From the NCBI GenBank assembly GCA_020746875.1, contig JAGTJL010000002.1:2976001-3040000 (forward strand): a stretch of DNA of 64,000 bases, in the 5' to 3' direction. This document shows positions 57,451-64,000 of the stretch, in pieces. The notes under the pieces were generated by a model. It worked only from the letters and a program-made list of their open reading frames with translations, was not told where the DNA came from and searched no databases. Both the position numbers and the translations under genes were made by a program. This DNA comes from Rhexocercosporidium sp. MPI-PUGE-AT-0058 (Eukaryota; Ascomycota; Leotiomycetes; Helotiales). The number at the start of each line of letters is the position of its first letter. Position 1 is the first letter of the stretch.

Positions 57451-60379
57451 GTCCTACTTGTATATCTAATCACGCCGGCGTTTTGCTTCCCCTCACGGGT
57501 AACCCCCTTTATATATACGCTTCTCCTCTGGACTTCTTCGAAGGCCAGAGATTAGTTCTTTAAATATAATTTACCTTAAACTTCTACGAAGCTTTACTTA
57601 CCGTGAATTCTATTTAATAAGCTAATCTCTCTATCCTATAAGGAGGTAATACAAAGGGTAAAGGAACGATTCTTTATTAAGCAATTATATCTAACAACGC
57701 TAGACCTGCAAGCAATACTCGCTTCGGTAATGCCGCTCGTAATATTCTTCGTAAGATTATAGAATCTGCAAATCTCCTTTATACAATTGAAAGCGAAAGT
57801 GCTTTTAATAACGAACTGCCTCAAAGCACTCGCAATAATAATAATAAGGAATCTTCTTATACTTATAGCTAGCCCGTTTATACTCGTAAAGAGAAAAGCA
57901 AGGCTATAATCTAAACTAAAAGTAATTTAAATATATCCGATTATATAACGGATAATATAATCTTTTCTGTCCCTAATACTAATACTAATCTTACGGCTTT
58001 AAGTATACTTACCGAAGAATAAATCGCTTAAAAGCAGCGCGAGCTCGAAGAGCATATGCGCTTATTAACTGAGTCTAAGGTCAAGGACACTCGTGCGAAG
58101 ACGCGGCTCGCTTATTATAAGAATAGTCTTGCCAGACTTTGCCGCCTTCGGGCAATCTCCGTCGCTTATATAAACGTAATAAATAAATAATATACAGTTA
58201 AAGAAAGCTTTCAACGAACCCGTAATATAATATTAGATTTTATTATTATTACTTTAATAAAAGACTTTAAGTTATTTCTAGTAGAACGCAACCTTAATTT
58301 AAAGTTAAAAGCTAACTTACCTAACCTATAGCACTCGCTTAATAAGAATACTATTAAGCCTAAGACTTTACCGGCCCCGGAATACCTCCGGGAAATAACC
58401 GCATTACTTACGGCAAATCACGTAACTTATAAACTTAAAATAATATTATTAACGTATTTAAATTCAAACGCTTATATTCTATTAAAGTATATTACGGCCT
58501 AAGCGAAAGATAAGCGCGACCGTAAGAAATGCCTTACGATTATAATTCTTAAAAAATATAAAAAAGAGAGTTTCAAGAGCTTGCGAAATTAAAAAAATGC
58601 TTAGGAAAAGATCTTTAAAGCTCGCTTATATAATTATAATACGCATGCAAATCGAGTACGCGTCGCAGCCGCAAATATAAAAGGCGACTTATTAACTTAT
58701 TAAAGTAATACGAAGCAAACTATAATTAGACTCGAAGGTATCTTACTAATATAAAACTTATTCATCGACTTCTTAAAAGAGTTTTATGCTTTTAAAGAAA
58801 CTCGAAATACTAAAGTTATTAAAAACATTAAGCGGTTCCGCCAGCAACCGGGTAAGTCTATTCAGGCGATATACCGACGGTTTATTATACTTATTAAGGA
58901 CCGTAATACTCGGATATTTAATAATAATATTATTATTAACTTTCGTGAAATAATTACGTATATATTAATAGCGCAACAGATTAATTCTTACGCTTTTATA
59001 AACTTTTTTAATACTTATTAATAATAAAAGAAACTGGCTAACGATACTGAATCTTTTATTAAAAGAATTTAAAGAATATCTTCTAATATACCGAAAGCTA
59101 AGTATAATAAAAGCGAAAGCGAATAAAGTAATAATAATCTTAAGAATAGCGGATCTTATAAAAGAAGCCGTGAAGAATATTCTAAGAATAATAATAAGAA
59201 ACGCGCACTTAATAGCGCCTTTTCAGCTTCCGGTTCCCGACTTTCTAACGAAAATAAAAATAATAAAAAAAGAATTATATTAAGAATATTATATCTTACT
59301 GCTCTTATAAATAAGAGAATTATTAATTTAAAAACTATAATTATCTTAAATTCGTATAATAAACATAAAATAATCTTTAAAAGCTAAAAGCAAAAAAACG
59401 TTTTAAAATAATAAAGAAAATTCTTTTAATAAAAAGAAAAATATATATTATTATACGCGCTAAGAAACAGAAGCCGTTTAATACCGGAAAAGATACGAGA
59501 AAAAGTAATATTAAGTCTTAAGCGTCGAAGGCTTAAAGAATATTCTTAAACGCTTATATATTTCTGCAAGATTAAAGTAACCCGAGACAAGTGCGAATAC
59601 GTTATTTAATAATTTAATAAATAATAACTTAGATTATAATTTCCTTAATAAATATAAAGCTAAATTATAAGGATTTCTTCCTTTATTTAAATATAACTAA
59701 AAGTTTATAATATTTAATAAGTATCGGTTCCGGGTAATTAACGCTTATAACTTATATATAATAATATAAGATAACCGTAGAATCTCGAGAACCTTTCGAG
59801 AAAGATTTTATAATTATAAAGACTTAAAGTATAATATAATTCTCAGAATAAAATTCTTTAAATATAAGAGCGCCGAGTATTACGATTATAAATTCAAGAA
59901 ATAAACTTACGCTTTAATTTAAAACGAGATCTAAATCGTAATAGTAAAAGAATTTATTAATACTTTTAATATTAACCTTAAAACAATACTTTATATTATA
60001 TTTGTATTCTAATTCGATTATAATTATCCAAAGAATTTAGGATTATATAAGTATTTAAGATAATCGTAAGATATTCGTCTTAATACCGGCGTCGCAAACC
60101 CGTCGCAAGTATTAGCTATTCAATTAAAGATTCTTAAACCGGTATTTCTTTTAGATTAGCTTATAAATATAATAAATATATACGATAATAATCCGCTAAC
60201 TGCTTTCTTTAAAAAACAAATTGGATTCGAGCATGCTATTAATACTAACGTATTACTTCCGTATAACCTTCTTTATAACCTTTCCAAACTATAACTCGCC
60301 GCGCTTCGGGAATACCTTATTACTTTATTATAGAAAAGATAAATTCGTTTATTAAAAAGTCTCGCAAGTACGCCGATAT

Positions 60380-60890
60380 TATTTATATTAAAAAAAATAA
60401 AAATTACGTTTATATATAAATTATCGAAGATTAAATAAGATAACGATCAAAAATCGCTACTTCTTTCTTTTAATTAATAAGACGCTAAACCGTCTCGGCG
60501 GAGCCGTAATATTCACGGCTTTAGATTTAAAAGATATATATTATCGCATTAAAATTAAAAAGGAATACAAATAGAAAACAGCTTTTCGTATTAAATATAA
60601 ATATTTTAAATATCTAATAATACTTTTCGGGCTATTTAACGCTTTAATTACGTTTTAAGCGTATATTAATAAAGCGTTAATAAAACTAATTAATTATTTT
60701 ATTATTATATATCTCGATAATATCTTAATTTATTTTAAGAATAAAAAAGAATATCGTAAGTATATTAAAGCTATTATAAAACAATTGCGTAAGTATAAGC
60801 TCTTTATTAAACTCAATAAGTATAAGTTTAAAATAAATCAAGTCGAGTTCTTAGGATTTAAAGTCGGATTAACCGGTATTTAAGCGGATC
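60380..60890 (+). pseudogene. Gypsy reverse transcriptase relic
   Basis: Readable through stops, it shows F-T-A-L-D-L-K-D-I-Y-Y-R-I-K-I, then F-G-L-F-N-A-L-I-T-F, then Y-L-D-N-I-L-I-Y-F and F-L-G-F-K-V. The catalytic Y-x-D-D has Asp-to-Asn, so it would be dead even without the stops. Confidence 0.88.
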
Positions 60891-63319
60891 CAAAGCGAAT
60901 CCGTTCAATTTAAGAATAATTAAAACCGGAATTTTATAAAAATATTTAAGTTTTTCTGAACTTCGCGAATTTTTATCGCAGATTTATATTAAGATATTTT
61001 AAGATAACCGTAAGCTTAACGAGAGCTTTTTAAAATATGAAGAATAAAGTTAAGAAAAGACCCTTCGAATTCTTTAATATAATTAAGAAAAGCTTTAAAG
61101 ATTTAAAAGCAGCTTTTATTAATATATTAATTATAAAGCATTTCGATTTTACGAAGCGCATTCGAGTTGAAACCGATACTTTTAGATTTGCAATTACTAA
61201 TATTCTCTTTAATAAGCTGATTCTGAAAAAAGATTTAAGCGATATTAAAAACTTATTACGTATTAATCTCGTAAAATAATTAGTATTAAGCGGAATTATA
61301 TTATTCACGATAAAGAGCTTTTAATTATCATTAAGTATTTAAAGAATAAAAGTATTATTTTAAAAGCAGCTAATATATTATTAAAATACTTACGGATTAT
61401 AATAACTTTAAGTATTTTATAATAGCAAAATATCTCGAGAGTCGATAAATACGATAAGTAATATATCTTATTATTTATAATTTTGAAATCTATTATCGTA
61501 AAAATACTATAAACCCGGCGAATAAACTTAATAAAAAGCTAGATTATCGGGAATTTAAAGGCTTTATTAATATTATTTAATTATTAATATTTCAAAATAA
61601 ATTAAAAAGAGCCTTTATAAATGCTTTACAAAATCGAAAAGCCGATATCGAAGCATTCTTAGACAAGGATTATAAGATATTATTAAGAAAATTATTTAAT
61701 ATTATTTAAGATCTTACCGATAAAAAGCCGGACCCAGTATTAATAAAACCGGGACGAGCTACTTAAAAGAGAATTCTGGAAATTAAATATATAAAACTTA
61801 ATCTTCTAGATATTATATTTAAAATAATAGCTTTATCCGTGAATATATTATTATATATAAAAAGCGAAAGCTAACTGCTTATCATAGGAATTAATAATTA
61901 TAAATATCTTATTTTAATATTATAAATAAAAGTAATAATTAAAAATTAAATAGCTTTAGTCTTATTAACGAAGCCGCTGCGAGACTTAATTATTTTCGCT
62001 TAACGTAATAATAAAAATTACAGAAATATAATTAATATAATAAGCAAATTTAAATCTTAACTGAATTAGAAATAAAACTTAAATATATTAGGACTTTTTT
62101 AATAAGATTTTAAAGCTTATATCTTAAATAATTAATATTAAGAATAGAAATTATAAAACTTTATTATAATAATCTATTAGCAGAATATTATAATATTATA
62201 AAGATTCGTAATTCTTTCGCAGAACTTACTTTTGAGATAAAATAAAAAATAATATTAGAATATATATTAAAAAATATAATATTTATTAAAAGATTAAATC
62301 GAAACGATATACGTTATATAAACTTTTAATAAATCTCCCGAGGCCTTCGCGACTTTAATCTGAAATTTCAATAGATTTTATTATAAAGTTACTGCTTTAT
62401 AAAAACTTATTTAATAGCTTAAATCTTAATTATATATTAATAATTATTAACCGGTATTCGAAGATCCCGGTACTTAATATATTATAAAACGATTAATACT
62501 CCCGAACTTATAGAACTGCTATTCGAGAGAGTGTTTTCTTTTTTTAGCGTACTTTAAAATATCGTATCTAATAAAAGTACGGTATTTACTAGTAAATTCT
62601 AATTTATTCTTTACTTTTATATATATATTAAATAAAAACTAAGCTTTATATATTATTTTTAAATGAATAAATAAATAAAAAGATAAAACTAAAATCTAGA
62701 AATATACTTCCGCGCTTTCTACGGAATATTATAAAAAAATAAATAAGAAAACTAGCTTTTACCGAGTTTATTTATAATAATTCCTTTTATTAAACGCTTT
62801 AAATATCTTTATTTTAAGTCTATTATAATTATAAGCCGGTAATATTATAAAACCTTAAAGATAATATTTAAAAAAAGAAATATTAGCTGCTTAAATAAAT
62901 TAAATTATTAAATAATAAACGAGCTAAACTTACGAAAGTTTGAGATCGTACGTAACAGAATCGGGAAAGCTATTATAATACTCGGTATTTAAATAAATAT
63001 TTCTAGTTAAAATAATAAATAATACTTAATATTAAGAATATTCGACTGAAGATTAGAAAGCTATTATTAAAATATATTAGCTTATTCCAGATTATTAAAT
63101 GCGTAAATAATACGGCATATACTTTAAAGCTGCTAAGCTTATATAAAAAGCTTTACTTAATATTTTATATATTTTTATTAAAAGAATATATAATATAAGC
63201 TAATAAGTAATTAAATAATTATTTACTCGGTGAACTTCCGGAGCTAAATAAAAAAGATAACTTTTAAGAATAAAAAGTTAAAAGTATTTTTAATTATAAA
63301 TAAAATAAAAGAAATAAGA

Positions 63320-63440
63320 TTAAGAAATATTTAATTAAATAAAAAGATTTCCCGGAAGATTATAATACTTAGCTTTTAATATACTTAAACCTCGAGAATA
63401 TTAAAGAAACTCTTAATATATATAATAAGAATTATAAATT
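63320..63440 (+). pseudogene. Chromodomain relic at the integrase C-terminus
   Basis: The frame reads K-Y-L-I-K-stop-K-D-F-P-E-D-Y-N-T-stop-L-L-I-Y-L-N-L-E-N-I-K-E-T-L. Stops replace the two tryptophans (TAA and TAG) of the aromatic cage segment W-K-G-x-P and N-T-W. This places the element in the chromovirus lineage, whose chromodomain directs integration to heterochromatin. Confidence 0.82.
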
Positions 63441-64000
63441 AGAAAATTAAATACCGGAAATAAAGAAATATAAAACCTCCGCGTAACTTACGAGAAAGCC
63501 GGGAAGATTACGAAAAGTCGAGAAGCCGAGAAAGCACCGCCGATTATAAATAAAAATATTCTTTTCTTATATTTTCTTATAAAATTTTGAAAGTTTTATT
63601 AAAGCTTTAAAAATAATACCGGCGCAAATATAAAATATATAATATTATATTAAAAAAGAATAAGCTTATAAAATATATTTAGATTATAATTTAAAAAATA
63701 ATAAGATTTTATTTTAATTATAAAGTAATAGCGTAATTCTATTATAAGTGCTTAAAGCATAAGGTATTTACTTTATAAATTAAATTATCTGAAAAACCTA
63801 AATTCTTTAACGTTAAATTCAGACTTATATTATAATATTTATTAAGCGCTGAAAAACTGCAAAATATCTCTTAAAATAGCTCTAATAATCTCGTTCGATG
63901 CAACACTGCTTTAATATAATATTAGTATATATTAGCAGCGAAGCGAGCACGGAATACTTATAATAATTATTATAATTTCGCGATATAACCGAATTTCTAT

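Larger units (their letters stand above)
57450..64000 (+). mobile_element. RIP-degraded Ty3/Gypsy chromovirus LTR retrotransposon, right end outside window
   Basis: About 6.5 kb of extremely AT-rich sequence with almost no ORF, yet chromovirus parts can be read in order on the plus strand. Gag-like remains lie at about 58.0-59.1 kb. Reverse transcriptase is at about 60.38-60.89 kb with A-L-D-L-K-D-I-Y-Y-R-I and Y-L-D-N-I-L. RNase H lies near 61.13-61.25 kb (R-V-E-T-D-T-F-R-F-A-I). Integrase lies at about 61.9-62.9 kb (N-I-V-S-N-K-S-T-V-F-T-S-K-F). A chromodomain lies at about 63.32-63.43 kb. Trp codons have become stops and Y-L-D-D has become Y-L-D-N, the expected outcome of C-to-T RIP. The left LTR probably lies in the less degraded 57.4-57.6 kb segment but its ends could not be fixed. 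The 3' LTR is beyond the window. Confidence 0.88.

Noticed and set aside
61030..61308. Overlapping open frames of 80-92 codons in the AT-rich end
   Set aside because: The plus-strand frame is part of the RNase H relic and the minus-strand frame is its shadow.
1..64000. CRISPR array, rRNA, tRNA or bacterial operon features
   Set aside because: No regularly spaced direct repeats, rRNA cores or tRNA T-loop and anticodon-arm patterns were recognised; the gene structure is eukaryotic.

Overview
The window is nuclear DNA of a filamentous ascomycete (Pezizomycotina; the gene repertoire suggests Leotiomycetes, which is inference). The evidence is many short introns of about 45-130 nt with GT/AG ends and CTRAC-type branch sites, secreted carbohydrate-active and oxidase genes, a Zn2Cys6 regulator, and transposons carrying C-to-T/G-to-A damage typical of repeat-induced point mutation (RIP). 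I built the gene models by hand from splice signals and family motifs. Complete models were checked for a continuous reading frame, but no transcript data were available.

Layout. Positions 2-38,000 are gene-rich. In order they hold: the 3' part of a secreted acid sphingomyelinase-like phosphoesterase; a PAN-PAN-galactose oxidase-type copper radical oxidase (AA5_2); an unrecognised 367-aa gene (minus); an Hsp20 chaperone with a Gly/Arg/His-rich N-terminus; an inner nuclear membrane Heh1/Src1 (LEM-like/MAN1) gene; a Zn2Cys6 regulator; a decayed AtuA-family (DUF1446) pseudogene; a small dimeric alpha/beta-barrel protein (minus); a three-KH-domain RNA-binding protein (minus) head to head with a coiled-coil protein; an amidase-signature enzyme; a relic Tc1/mariner element; a STAND-N/ubiquitin-like-domain gene (minus); an epoxide hydrolase; and a GH3 beta-glucosidase (minus).

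Positions 38,000-57,300 are an accessory block. They hold five minus-strand copies of one unrecognised gene family. Its marks are a G-H/F-G-D-F-C-F-G-R block, then a P-F-F-K-L-P-x-E-L-R block that resembles the fungal 2EXR/F-box-like start, then S-T-G-F-R-Y-E-L-A-x-V-F-W-A-N and F-L-x-x-R-P-A blocks. Only the copy at 39,215-40,610 has an open reading frame; the other four carry stops, frameshifts or damaged splice sites. Between them lie a relic Fot1/pogo element, a secreted cysteine-containing protein and a cytochrome P450.

From about 57,450 to the end the sequence is extremely AT-rich. It is a RIP-ravaged Ty3/Gypsy chromovirus in which reverse transcriptase, RNase H, integrase and a C-terminal chromodomain can still be read through stops. 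This looks like the edge of an AT-rich compartment.

No rRNA, CRISPR array or convincing tRNA was seen. No pathway-level cluster is evident in the gene-rich part. The most unusual structure is the decaying paralogue array at 39-57 kb.
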